A stretch of 64,000 nt of DNA from Gammaproteobacteria bacterium (GCA_013178375.1 JABLXQ010000020.1:35637-99636); one strand, 5' to 3'; positions 18,987 through 27,986 are shown, counted from the stretch's first letter. Notes: generated by a model not told the origin, from the sequence alone. Translations and numbers: made by a program.

Positions 18987-20411
18987 ATGGCCGATCTGTA
19001 CGAATCCCTGCTCAGCAACAACGTTGGACGCTCGCTTCTCAATTCGCTGAATCTGCCGGTTCCCACTCCGCTGGAGCGTCATTCCCCCACCCAAACCTCG
19101 TTCCTCAGCGGCAACGTGCTGGTAGGCGCAGCCCCCGGCGGCCGCATGCTGGACGTGATCGCGGCGACGCTGAAACAGAGCAACGCCACCGCGCTGGTCA
19201 CGCAAAACGCGGCCAATGCCGCTGAAATCAAACAGGCCGGCGACAAGGCGGATCTGAAATTCACCAACGTTGATCCTGCCTCTGAAGGTGCCCGTTTCAA
19301 GGCGTTGATATTCGATGCTACCGGCGTTGAAACCAGCGAACAGACCCGCGAGCTGTACAACTTTTTCCACCCGGTGATCAAGAAACTGGCTGATTGCGGC
19401 CGTCTGGTGGTGATCGGCACGCCGCCGGAATCCTGCAAGACCAACCCCCGCGCCCAGATCGCCCAGCGTGCGCTGGAAGGCTTCATTCGTTCCGTAGCGA
19501 AGGAAGTGGGCAAGAAAGGCGCCACTGCGAATCTGGTTTACGTGGCCAAGCAGGCGGAAAAATCCGCTGAATCCGCGCTGCGTTTCTTCCTCTCGCCCAA
19601 GTCGGCGTTCGTGGATGCGCAGGTACTGCGTGTGAGCAAAGGCAAGGCACTGCCGGAAGGTTTCAACTGGAATCTGCCGCTGGCAGGAAAAGTGGCGCTG
19701 GTGACTGGTGCGTCACGCGGAATTGGTGAATCCATCGCCGAAGTCATGGCGCGTGATGGCGCTACCGTGGTGTGCCTGGATGTGCCGCAAGCGAAAGAAG
19801 GTCTGCAGAAAGTGGCAGACCGCATCGGCGGTTCCATCCTGCCGATCGACATTACCGATTCCGTTGCGCCCAAGACCATCGCCGACACGCTGAAGCAGCA
19901 GTACGGCGGCGTCGATATCGTGGTGCACAACGCGGGTGTCACCCGCGACAAAACCCTGGGCGGCATGCCGGAGCATTTCTGGGACATGGTGATCAATATC
20001 AACCTGGCGTCCGAAGAGCGCATCAATGACGCGCTGGTGGAGCAGGAAGTGCTGCGCGAAGGTGGCCGCATCGTGTGCGTGTCGTCCATGAGCGGCATCG
20101 CCGGCAACTTCGGCCAGAGCAACTATGCAGTATCGAAAGCGGGCGTGATCGGGATGGTGGATGCGTATGCGCCGATCCTGGCGAAGAAGGACATCACTAT
20201 CAATGCGGTGGCGCCGGGCTTTATCGAAACTCAGATGACAGCGGCGATTCCGTTCGCCACCCGGGAAGCGGGCCGTCGTCTGAACTCGCTGAAACAGGGC
20301 GGTCAGCCGGTGGACGTGGCGGAAACGATTGCGTTTTATTCCAGCCCGGCTTCGTCGGGTGTCACTGGCAATACTGTGCGTGTGTGCGGGCAGAATTTGT
20401 TGGGTGCTTGA
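18987..20411 (+). CDS. High-molecular-weight 3-oxoacyl reductase, FabG4 type
   Basis: 474 aa, about twice a normal FabG. The N-terminal ~210 residues form a degenerate Rossmann domain without a functional Gly motif. The C-terminal SDR domain has TGASRGIG, HNAG, a catalytic Ser block and YAVSK. This two-domain layout is that of mycobacterial FabG4, which reduces 3-oxoacyl-CoA with NADH. Thiolase (divergent), this reductase and the MaoC hydratase at 22047 give a complete set for chain extension or beta-oxidation steps. A strong terminator follows. Confidence 0.9.
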   Translation: MADLYESLLSNNVGRSLLNSLNLPVPTPLERHSPTQTSFLSGNVLVGAAPGGRMLDVIAATLKQSNATALVTQNAANAAEIKQAGDKADLKFTNVDPASEGARFKALIFDATGVETSEQTRELYNFFHPVIKKLADCGRLVVIGTPPESCKTNPRAQIAQRALEGFIRSVAKEVGKKGATANLVYVAKQAEKSAESALRFFLSPKSAFVDAQVLRVSKGKALPEGFNWNLPLAGKVALVTGASRGIGESIAEVMARDGATVVCLDVPQAKEGLQKVADRIGGSILPIDITDSVAPKTIADTLKQQYGGVDIVVHNAGVTRDKTLGGMPEHFWDMVININLASEERINDALVEQEVLREGGRIVCVSSMSGIAGNFGQSNYAVSKAGVIGMVDAYAPILAKKDITINAVAPGFIETQMTAAIPFATREAGRRLNSLKQGGQPVDVAETIAFYSSPASSGVTGNTVRVCGQNLLGA

Positions 20412-20434
20412 TAGCGCGCTCCGTTGATTGCTAG

Positions 20435-20476
20435 AAACAAGAAGGGAGCGAATTTCGCTCCCTTCTTGTTTTTTTT
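20435..20476 (+). terminator. Intrinsic terminator after the fabG4-like gene
   Basis: An 18-bp perfect stem (20435-20452 with 20454-20471, single-base apex) runs into a T-tract of eight. Very strong on the plus strand. Confidence 0.93.
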
Positions 20477-20592
20477 GGCAGACATAGTATTTGCGCTTAG
20501 GTCCCCGAGCTGCGCCAAACTCAACTTCGCCAAGAACAGTTTCGAATTACTCGGCTAGCACAACTTCAGGGAAGATGGGACCACCTGCCAAG

Positions 20593-20702
20593 CTGAGAGA
20601 AGCCGGTGCTGTTTTGGGGACGTCAGCGGCCAGGGATGGCCGCTGTCGAGCCTACAGGGATGTACTTGTGGCGTGCCCCAAAACAGCACCGGCTTCTCTC
20701 AG
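20593..20702. repeat. Nested inverted repeat between convergent genes (REP/BIME-like)
   Basis: The 27-nt arms 20593-20619 and 20676-20702 are perfect complements (outer end CTGAGAGAAGCC, inner end TTTTGGGG). The 56-nt interior holds a second perfect hairpin, CAGCGGCCA/TGGCCGCTG (20624-20645). No ORF and no transposase are present. Its position between two convergent genes and its structure resemble dispersed extragenic palindromes; only one copy was noticed in this window. Confidence 0.8.
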
Positions 20703-20738
20703 CGATTCGAACACGCGAGCAACTGATAACAGCAAACC

Positions 20739-21752
20739 TCACTCATCAATCAAACTCTTCTGCTTGCTCTTCCGATACTCCACCGGCGTCGATCCCACCC
20801 AGCGTTTGAACGCCCGGTAAAACGTACTCGGTTCGGAAAAGCCCGTCAGATACACAATCTCGTCAATCGACTCATCCGTCCGCGCCAGCAACTTCTTCGC
20901 CAGATTGCAGCGATAATCCGCCAGCAGCTGATTGAAATTGGTGTCCACTTCGGTCAACTTGGTGCGCAGACTGCGCGGCTTGATCCCCAACCGGTCCGCC
21001 ACCGTTTCCAGATTCGCATTGCCCGACTCCAGCAACTCACCAATCAACCGGTTCACCTTGGCAATGAAATCCTGCTTCTCCAGCTTCGCCACGTGCTCAC
21101 TGGCCAGTTGCTCATGCAAACGCAACAGTTCCGGCTCCGCATGACCAGAAGGCAGATTCATGATCTCCGGCGCGAAATAAATCCGGTTGCCCGGCTGACT
21201 GAACAGCACCGGGCACTTATACACCCGCGCATATTCATCCGGATGCTTGCCCGCCGCATGCTCGAAATGAATCTCCAGCGGCTTGAAACGGCCCTCGGTG
21301 ACATAGTCGAAAAACCTCAGCACACCGATCACCACGCACTCACTCAAATGCCGCAGACCACCAGTGAACGTGATATTGCCAACGAAGTAACCCTTCGCAT
21401 CCTGATCCAGCGTCGCATTCACCGCGTCACTCAACAGACGCTGATAATTCAGAGCCCGCTTCAAACCCTCGCCAAACGTTGCGCTGCTCAGAAACAGATA
21501 TTCAATCACCTGCCCCTTGAAGACCGGGATGTTCTCCCCCAGATGAAGACCTATGTCAGTATCGCCGGTGATATCCTCGATCACACTCCAGAACAGCGTT
21601 TGCGCAGAATGGGGCGTGCGCAGATCTTTTTCGGCCAGTTGCTCGTGCTTCAGACCAATGCGGCGCAACACTTCAAAGGCATCAACCCCCATTTCCTGCA
21701 TGGCCTGGTAGGCGAGCCGTATCATCACACCTGCATCGGTAAATCCGCTCAT
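20739..21752 (-). CDS. AraC-family transcriptional regulator (OruR-like)
   Basis: 337 aa from the ATG at 21752, preceded by GCAGGT. The N-terminal ~200 residues match the Arabinose_bd regulator type (GLHLGENIPVF, VVIGVLRFFDYV). The C-terminal AraC double helix-turn-helix is in NLETVADRLGIKPRSLRTKL and DEIVYLTGFSEPSTFYRAFKRWVGSTP. A longer frame to 22028 crosses the maoC promoter and is unlikely. It sits between the fabG4-like gene and the divergent maoC-like gene, making it the prime candidate regulator of this lipid block. Confidence 0.9.
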   Translation of the reverse strand: MSGFTDAGVMIRLAYQAMQEMGVDAFEVLRRIGLKHEQLAEKDLRTPHSAQTLFWSVIEDITGDTDIGLHLGENIPVFKGQVIEYLFLSSATFGEGLKRALNYQRLLSDAVNATLDQDAKGYFVGNITFTGGLRHLSECVVIGVLRFFDYVTEGRFKPLEIHFEHAAGKHPDEYARVYKCPVLFSQPGNRIYFAPEIMNLPSGHAEPELLRLHEQLASEHVAKLEKQDFIAKVNRLIGELLESGNANLETVADRLGIKPRSLRTKLTEVDTNFNQLLADYRCNLAKKLLARTDESIDEIVYLTGFSEPSTFYRAFKRWVGSTPVEYRKSKQKSLIDE

Positions 21753-21825
21753 TCGTACCTGCTGTAGGGTCAATTGCCCGGGGGAAAAGGAAGAACCAGA
21801 AACAGTCCAATAACTGCATGAAATA

Positions 21826-21839
21826 CCGGAAATTTCCGG
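21826..21839. promoter_or_regulatory. Perfect 14-bp palindrome in the araC/maoC gap
   Basis: CCGGAAATTTCCGG lies 74 bp upstream of the araC start in the divergent control region. It is a possible operator; the binding protein is unknown. Confidence 0.4.
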
Positions 21840-21873
21840 CAAGACTGCGGTCAATGATAGACAGCACGGCCAC

Positions 21874-21980
21874 CATTGACAATAGAGACGCAAACGGGCT
21901 CTGGCCAGGTTGCCATTGACTGCACCGACTGTCCGGAACGGGCCCAGGGCAATTGCGGAGACCATTGATTCCTTTATACT
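21874..21980 (+). promoter_or_regulatory. maoC-like gene promoter with CCATTGA direct repeats
   Basis: TTGCGG (21953-21958), 16-bp spacer and TATACT (21975-21980) form a promoter about 60 bp before the maoC ATG. CCATTGA occurs at 21873, 21913 and 21962 in the same orientation. The last copy falls in the promoter spacer, and an inverted TCAATG is at 21851. These are candidate sites for the adjacent AraC protein. Confidence 0.45.
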
Positions 21981-22046
21981 TTGGCCCACTTTGCGGCGCC
22001 GGCCCCACTGCCACGCCAACGCATTCAACCCTCCGAGGAAGGCGAC

Positions 22047-22910
22047 ATGTCAGCAACCATCGAACTCGACCAGGCACCCTCCACCCTCAATCTGTACCTG
22101 CGGGCCGCCACCGCCAAGAAATCCGGCCGCCTCCAGGGCGATGCCCTGCCCAAGGTCAAGGTCTGCCTGAAGAACGTGACAGCCAACCCGAAAAAGCTGG
22201 CCACTTACCGTCAGGTGTGCGGCTTTCCCGTCAGCGGCAGCATGCCGGTCACCTATCCGCACATCCTGGCGTTTCCGCTGCACATGGAGATTCTGGTGAA
22301 CCCGCTGTTCCCGTTCCCGCTGCTGGGTCTGGTGCACGTGCGCAATGAGATTACCCAGTATCGCGCCATCGGCAATCAGGAAGTGCTCGACATCGAATGC
22401 GAACTGGCCGGCCCGCACACCGTGGCCAAAGGCCTGGAATTCGACATCGTCACCCGAGTGACCGCCGGCGGCAAAGTGGTGTGGGAAAGCGTGAGCACCA
22501 ATCTGTTCCGCACCAAAGGCAACGGCGACAAGAAAGATGCCGAGAAGAAGGAAGACACGTTCTCCGCCGACCATATCGATTTCTGGAACGTGCCGGAAAA
22601 CATCGGCCGCCGTTATGCCAAAGTGTCCGGCGACACCAACCTGATCCACATTCACGCCTTTACTGCGAAAATGTTCGGTTTCCCCCGCGCCATCGCCCAC
22701 GGCATGTGGAGCAAGGCCCGCGCGCTGGGTGCGCTGGATTCGCAACTGCCGAAAGGCCCGTTCAGGGTCAGCGTGGCATTCAAGCTGCCGGTGTTCCTGC
22801 CCAACAAGGTGCAGTTCCTCTTCACCAGCACCGGCGACCACACCGAGTTCCGCATCAAGGACCAACAAGGCGTCAAGCCCCACATGTCGGGCACCATCGA
22901 GTCGCTGTAA
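22047..22910 (+). CDS. MaoC-like (R)-specific enoyl-CoA hydratase, HtdX-like double hot-dog
   Basis: 287 aa from the ATG at 22047, which has GAGGAAGG just upstream. The C-terminal half carries the hydratase-2 motif YAKVSGDTNLIHIHAF with the catalytic Asp/His pair. The N-terminal half is a second, degenerate hot-dog fold. It hydrates trans-2-enoyl-CoA to (R)-3-hydroxyacyl-CoA or the reverse. With the FabG4-like and FadA2-like proteins it reproduces the htdX-fabG4-fadA2 grouping known in mycobacteria, here with an araC gene between reductase and hydratase. A terminator hairpin follows the stop. Confidence 0.88.
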   Translation: MSATIELDQAPSTLNLYLRAATAKKSGRLQGDALPKVKVCLKNVTANPKKLATYRQVCGFPVSGSMPVTYPHILAFPLHMEILVNPLFPFPLLGLVHVRNEITQYRAIGNQEVLDIECELAGPHTVAKGLEFDIVTRVTAGGKVVWESVSTNLFRTKGNGDKKDAEKKEDTFSADHIDFWNVPENIGRRYAKVSGDTNLIHIHAFTAKMFGFPRAIAHGMWSKARALGALDSQLPKGPFRVSVAFKLPVFLPNKVQFLFTSTGDHTEFRIKDQQGVKPHMSGTIESL

Positions 22911-22918
22911 GAACTCAC

Positions 22919-22942
22919 GGGCCGGTAATGCCGGCCCTTTTT
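22919..22942 (+). terminator. Intrinsic terminator after the maoC-like gene
   Basis: GGGCCGG, 5-nt loop, CCGGCCC and TTTTT, starting 8 bp after the stop codon. Confidence 0.8.
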
Positions 22943-22960
22943 CGTTGTGCCAAACCATTT

Positions 22961-24637
22961 ATGCGTACACAAACGCAGGCTCCCGTCACGCTTCCCACCG
23001 GTTACCTGCTGCAAAACTGCCGCCGCGTACTGACGTGGGTGCGGCAACTGTATGAAGACCTGCTCAGCGAACTCGAACGCCAGTTCCTGCAGGATTTCGA
23101 CACGCTGCCAACCGACGCGCAAAGCCTGTACGTCCGCCTGCTGACGCGCAGGGGGCCGCTGCTGGCCATCGACAGCCTGAATTATCCGGAAGTAACGTCC
23201 AGGGAATCCGCTCTGGAAGCCTTGTGTGCAACCGGATTCGCCACACGCAATCCGGCAGCGGATGCAGAATCCCTGCTCGCCCTGCTGACCAAACCCGAAC
23301 TGCTCACCTGGTTCGCCGACAAGGCCGCCGCCCGCCTGCCCCGCGCTGAACTGGTCCAGCACATCTGCACACAAACACCACTGGCGGTCATTCACCAAAC
23401 GCTTATTCAGCATCGCCCCTATGCGCGCGCCGAACACAGCGACATCTTTGCCACCTGCCTGCTGCTGTTTTTCGGCAACAACCGCCAGGACCTGAGTGAA
23501 TTCGTCATCACCGATCTGGGCCATGTGCGTTACGAAAACTATGCACTGTCACGGGAGACGCGCCGCTTCAACCACCGCGCCGAAATCGACATCCTGCGCC
23601 AGTATTTTGCCATCGACGATCAATTGCAGGATGAGCAACTACTGCAGGACGCGCCCCGGCTGATTGCGCTGCAGCAACAACTGCCGTTCCACCAGAACCT
23701 GCCGGAGTTGCAGCGCCGCCACGAACGCATCGCGCTCACCATTGCCCGCCAGCTGGAACGGCTGGGCCAGCACGACGCAGCCATCGTCATCTACCGCACC
23801 TGCCAGCAACATCCCAGCCGGGAACGGCAGGCCCGCATTCTGGCCAAACAAAACGATCCCGTCGCCGCACTGGCTATGTGCCGCGCCATTCTGGATGACA
23901 GCCATCATCCGGAAGAACGGGAATTCGCCGAGAAATTCGGAGCCACCCTGGCGCGCAAACAGCAACGGACTTTCCCCAACATTGCAGTGGATGCCGATGA
24001 CATCGACACTTTTCATCTGCAGCTGCCCTGGCAGGACGAGCCGGTGGAACTGCTCGCCGCCCGCGCCCTTACCGACGCGCAACACAGCTGCCTTTACGTT
24101 GAAAACAGCCTGTTCTGCAGTCTGTTCGGCCTTTACTGCTGGGACATTGTTTACACCCCCCTGCCCGGCGCTTTCTTCCACCCGTTCCAGACCGGCCCCC
24201 ACAACCTGCGCAGCGAATTTTTCTACGCCGACCGCCGGGAACAGCTGGACCAGCGTTTCGCCGCCATGGATCAGTCCGGCTGGCCGGAACGGCTGTGGCA
24301 CCACTTCCTGCACAAACAGGGCATCGCCAATCCATTCGTGTTCTGGGACTGGCTGACGCCGGAACTGATCGAACTGACACTCCGCGCTATTCCGGCCGCG
24401 CACCTGCAGGCGGTCTTCCGCCAGCTGTGCCTACATCCCGGTTTCTACGCCAGCGGTTTCCCCGACCTGATCCGATTTGCGTTCGACACCAACGCAACAC
24501 CGCGCTATGAACTGATCGAGGTGAAAGGTCCAGGTGATCGTTTGCAGGCAAACCAGCGACGCTGGTTTCGCCGTTTCCGCCAGGCTGGTATTCCGGCAAG
24601 ATTGCTGAATGTCAGCTGGAAGGAAACGGGGAAATGA
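22961..24637 (+). CDS. VRR-NUC domain nuclease (bacterial FAN1-like)
   Basis: 558 aa. The N-terminal ~400 residues are helical with SAP/TPR-like character (ELQRRHERIALTIARQLERL). The C-terminal VRR-NUC domain shows GFPDLIRF followed by YELIEVKGPGD and QANQRRWF, giving the PD…ExK active site. Eukaryotic FAN1 and its Pseudomonas homologue cut interstrand crosslinks. The frame stays open far upstream, but 22961 is the first ATG after the maoC terminator. It overlaps the helicase by ATGA, so nuclease and helicase form one repair operon. Confidence 0.9.
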   Translation: MRTQTQAPVTLPTGYLLQNCRRVLTWVRQLYEDLLSELERQFLQDFDTLPTDAQSLYVRLLTRRGPLLAIDSLNYPEVTSRESALEALCATGFATRNPAADAESLLALLTKPELLTWFADKAAARLPRAELVQHICTQTPLAVIHQTLIQHRPYARAEHSDIFATCLLLFFGNNRQDLSEFVITDLGHVRYENYALSRETRRFNHRAEIDILRQYFAIDDQLQDEQLLQDAPRLIALQQQLPFHQNLPELQRRHERIALTIARQLERLGQHDAAIVIYRTCQQHPSRERQARILAKQNDPVAALAMCRAILDDSHHPEEREFAEKFGATLARKQQRTFPNIAVDADDIDTFHLQLPWQDEPVELLAARALTDAQHSCLYVENSLFCSLFGLYCWDIVYTPLPGAFFHPFQTGPHNLRSEFFYADRREQLDQRFAAMDQSGWPERLWHHFLHKQGIANPFVFWDWLTPELIELTLRAIPAAHLQAVFRQLCLHPGFYASGFPDLIRFAFDTNATPRYELIEVKGPGDRLQANQRRWFRRFRQAGIPARLLNVSWKETGK

Positions 24638-27066
24638 ACAACAACGGTCCGCGTCAGTTTCGCATCAGCGTCACTGAACTGGCGGAATTCTGCTGCCGGC
24701 GTGGGGACCTGAATCTGGGCCTGGAGCGGACACCGTCGGCACAGGATGGGCAACGGGGCCAGCGCATGATGCAGGCTAACCGGCCACCTGCGTACCAGCG
24801 CGAAATCAGCGTGAATGCAATTTTTGGCGACGATCATTTCCAGTGCACGCTGGCCGGGCGGATCGACGGATTGCTGGAACAGACCAGTCTGCTCGAAAAA
24901 AACAGTCTGCTGGACACCGATCCCGTACCCAAGCGGGTCAGTCCACTGCCAACTGAAACTCCAGCCGCAACATCGCACACGCTGCACCATACCCTGCTCG
25001 AAGAAATCAAAACCACCTACTGCTCCGCCAGCGACCTACCACCCGCACAAAAAGCCGTGAACTGGGCGCAACTGCAACTGTACGGCGCGCTTTATCTGCA
25101 GCAGCACACCGACGAATTCCTCGACCTGCAACTCACCTATTTCAAGCTGGACGACGAAAGCCAGTTTGATTTTCAGGAAACCGCCAGCCGCACCGACCTG
25201 GAAACTTTCTACGCTGATTGTGTTGCACGCTACTCACACTGGCTTCACCTGCAGTGCGAACATCTGGATCGGCGCGACGCCTTCCTGCAAACCCTGCCGT
25301 TCCCGTTCCACGACTTCCGTCCGGGGCAGCGCGCATTATCGGTGCAGGCCTACCGCGATCTGCGCGACGGCACGCCTGCTCTCTACCAGGCCGCCACCGG
25401 ACTGGGTAAAACGGCCGGCATTCTTTACCCCGCGCTGAAATTGCTGGGGGAAAACCGCGTCCGCCAGATTTTTTATCTCACCGCTAAAACCAGTGGCCAG
25501 CGCAGCCTCACGCAGGCACTGCAGCAAATCGCACAATCCACGCAGCCAGCAACCGCCAGCCCGCCCCTGCGCGTCCTGTTTCTCGGCGCCCGCGAACGTC
25601 AGTGTTTTTGCGGTGGTACCACAGTGGATCTGTGCAACTGGCAGCAGGGTTACCATGACCGCCTGCCCGACGCCCTGCTCGCCTATCAGCAGCAACCGCT
25701 CTGGCACAGCGACGACCTGCTGCAACTGGCCCGTCGTTTTGCTCTGTGCCCGCACCAGCTCAGTCGCCACCTGCTGCCCTGGGTGGATCTGGTGATCGCC
25801 GACTTCAACTATGTGTTCGATCCGTACGCCCGCCTGCAGGAACACCTCGACACTCACGCGAAAAACATTGCATTGCTGGTGGACGAAGCCCACAACCTGC
25901 CGGAACGGGCTCGCGACATGTTCAGCGCGCAATTGCAGAAGCCGCAACTGCAGGCCGCAGCGAAACAAATAAAACACGCGCCGCTGAAACGCCGGTTCCG
26001 CCAGTTGCTGCAACAGTTTCCCGCCAGAGGCACACCGCAGCAGGCACAGGACCAGCTGCCGGAAACGCTCGTCAACGCGGTGACATTGCTGGCGGAAGAA
26101 TGGCTCGACTGGCACGCGCAACAGCAATGGCTGGTACACCCCGCCGAATTGTTTGAAGCCATGATGGCCTGCGTGCGCTTCGCCCGACGCGCACAACAGT
26201 GGCAACCGGAAGACCGCCTGATCAGCGGTGGTGACGATCTCGCTGCCAATCCCAATGCCATCGAAATCTTCTGCACCGATCCCGCCCCGCGCCTGCGCGT
26301 CCTCAGCCACGCCTTTTCCGGCTGCGTATTTTTCTCTGGCAGTCTGCTGCCACTGGCATTTTTTGCCGGCGCCCTCAGTGACGAGCCCTTTTCCTCGCAA
26401 CTGAATCTGCCTAGCCCGTTTCCACCCCGGCACCAATGCACGCTGGTGGTGCCGATCAACACCCGCTTCGACGCCCGCGCGCACTCCATCGCGCCTATCG
26501 CCGAGCTGATCACCACCGTGTGGCAGGCCAACCCCGGGCGCTATCTGGTGAGCTTTCCCTCCTATCCCTACCTGCAGGACGTGCTGCAGTACCTGCAACA
26601 GCAACACCCGGAATTGCCATTGCTGGCACAAACCTCTGGCACGCAACAGGCCAACACCTTTCTGCAACAACTGGCACAGGACCGGTTTCTGGCCCTGGTG
26701 ATTTCCGGCGGCAGTTTCGCCGAGGGGCTGGACCTGCAGGACAACAAACTGCATGGCGTGATCGTGATCGGCACCTGTATGCCACCACCGTCGCTGCAAC
26801 GGGAATTGATCCGCCAGCAGGCCGACGCCCGCCTGCACAACGGTTTCGACTTCGCCTATCGTTTCCCCGGGCTCAACCGCGTCCTCCAGTCCGCCGGACG
26901 GGTCATCCGCAGCGAAACCGATCGTGGCGTCGTGATCCTCGCGGACGACCGCTTCACCCGGGCCGACACCCGCCCGCAACTGCCATCCCACTGGCAACTG
27001 CAACGGGTCACGCGGATAAAAGACCTGGCAAAGCCCCTACAGGAATTCTGGTCGGCTCCCGTATAA
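24634..27066 (+). CDS. PD-(D/E)XK nuclease fused to an XPD/DinG-type Fe-S helicase
   Basis: 810 aa. The N-terminal ~200 residues show a RecB/Cas4-like nuclease signature: D78 (GRIDGL), E124-x-K126 (EEIKT), then a QLQLYGALY helix. The helicase has Walker A ATGLGKT (254-260), four Cys of the XPD-type iron-sulfur cluster (C324, C326, C334, C372), DEAH at 417-420, and C-terminal motif VI in QSAGRVIR. XPD-like helicases unwind 5'-3'. It overlaps the FAN1-like nuclease gene by 4 bp; the pair is a plausible crosslink or flap repair unit. Its stop codon overlaps the murI -10 element. Confidence 0.9.
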   Translation: MNNNGPRQFRISVTELAEFCCRRGDLNLGLERTPSAQDGQRGQRMMQANRPPAYQREISVNAIFGDDHFQCTLAGRIDGLLEQTSLLEKNSLLDTDPVPKRVSPLPTETPAATSHTLHHTLLEEIKTTYCSASDLPPAQKAVNWAQLQLYGALYLQQHTDEFLDLQLTYFKLDDESQFDFQETASRTDLETFYADCVARYSHWLHLQCEHLDRRDAFLQTLPFPFHDFRPGQRALSVQAYRDLRDGTPALYQAATGLGKTAGILYPALKLLGENRVRQIFYLTAKTSGQRSLTQALQQIAQSTQPATASPPLRVLFLGARERQCFCGGTTVDLCNWQQGYHDRLPDALLAYQQQPLWHSDDLLQLARRFALCPHQLSRHLLPWVDLVIADFNYVFDPYARLQEHLDTHAKNIALLVDEAHNLPERARDMFSAQLQKPQLQAAAKQIKHAPLKRRFRQLLQQFPARGTPQQAQDQLPETLVNAVTLLAEEWLDWHAQQQWLVHPAELFEAMMACVRFARRAQQWQPEDRLISGGDDLAANPNAIEIFCTDPAPRLRVLSHAFSGCVFFSGSLLPLAFFAGALSDEPFSSQLNLPSPFPPRHQCTLVVPINTRFDARAHSIAPIAELITTVWQANPGRYLVSFPSYPYLQDVLQYLQQQHPELPLLAQTSGTQQANTFLQQLAQDRFLALVISGGSFAEGLDLQDNKLHGVIVIGTCMPPPSLQRELIRQQADARLHNGFDFAYRFPGLNRVLQSAGRVIRSETDRGVVILADDRFTRADTRPQLPSHWQLQRVTRIKDLAKPLQEFWSAPV

Positions 27067-27067
27067 T
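27062..27067 (+). promoter_or_regulatory. Consensus -10 for murI inside the helicase stop codon
   Basis: TATAAT at 27062-27067 lies only 9 bp before the murI ATG (27076) and includes the helicase TAA. Transcription from it would begin at or next to the ATG. No convincing -35 is seen. Confidence 0.4.
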
Positions 27068-27075
27068 ACGCCGCC

Positions 27076-27927
27076 ATGTCCACCCCCACTCCCACGCTGC
27101 TCGTATTCGATTCCGGCGTTGGCGGCATCAGCGTCGCCGACGAGATCCGTCGCGCCCTGCCCCACTGCCGGCTGTTCTACGTGGCCGACAACGCCATTTT
27201 TCCCTATGGCACCCAGGAAGAAAGCGTGCTGGTGAACCGGTTGCTGGAACTGCTGCCGCACCTGGAGCAGTACGCCCACCCCGACATCATCGTCATCGCC
27301 TGCAACACCGCCAGCACCGTGGTGCTCGAACCGCTGCGCGCCCAGACCCGCACACCCATCATCGGCGTGGTGCCCGCCATCAAACCGGCGGCGCAACTCA
27401 CATCGAGTGGCACCATCGCATTACTGGCCACACCGGGCACGGTGAAGCGCCAGTACGTACAGCGGCTGATAGAGGAATTTGCGCCCCACTGCCAGGTGAT
27501 CAAGGTGGGTTCGGCGGAACTGGTGCATCAGGCGGAAAACAAATTGCGCGGGCTGCCGGTGGACGAAGAGCTGATTGCACGCGAACTCGCACCACTGCTG
27601 ACCGGACAGACACCACCCGACACCGTCGTGCTCGGCTGCACCCACTTCCCGCTGCTGAGCGAGGAAATCCGCCGCGCCCTGCCCGCCGGCATCCGCCTGA
27701 TAGACAGTGGTGATGCCATCGCCCGCCGCGCCCGCTTCCTGTTACAGGATTGGCATCCACCTGTCACATCCCGGCCCACCACCCTGAACGATAACGAATT
27801 TTTATTCACCGCCGACACCGAACCGGCGCGCCAGATGGCAAAACGCCTGCATTTGCACGGTTTTGACAAAGTCCGCCTGATTGCCAACGGCATTACAGAA
27901 CTCGCACAAAAAAATAGTGCAACCTAA
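27076..27927 (+). CDS. murI: Glutamate racemase
   Basis: 283 aa. The racemase motifs are complete: FDSGVGG with the catalytic Asp/Ser near residue 12, IACNTAST with the first catalytic Cys, and GCTHFPLL with the second Cys and His. It interconverts L- and D-glutamate in the cytoplasm for peptidoglycan. It follows the helicase by 9 bp but has its own perfect TATAAT and no clear Shine-Dalgarno, so it may be made from a very short leader mRNA. Confidence 0.95.
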   Translation: MSTPTPTLLVFDSGVGGISVADEIRRALPHCRLFYVADNAIFPYGTQEESVLVNRLLELLPHLEQYAHPDIIVIACNTASTVVLEPLRAQTRTPIIGVVPAIKPAAQLTSSGTIALLATPGTVKRQYVQRLIEEFAPHCQVIKVGSAELVHQAENKLRGLPVDEELIARELAPLLTGQTPPDTVVLGCTHFPLLSEEIRRALPAGIRLIDSGDAIARRARFLLQDWHPPVTSRPTTLNDNEFLFTADTEPARQMAKRLHLHGFDKVRLIANGITELAQKNSAT

Positions 27928-27986
27928 AATGCTTTGATATATTTTCAGAAACAATAACGATAACAACCGGATTTCTCTGCATTACG

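Noticed and set aside
22397..22960. Upstream extension of the VRR-NUC frame
   Set aside because: It overlaps the maoC-like gene and its terminator in another frame; the nuclease fold begins at 22961.
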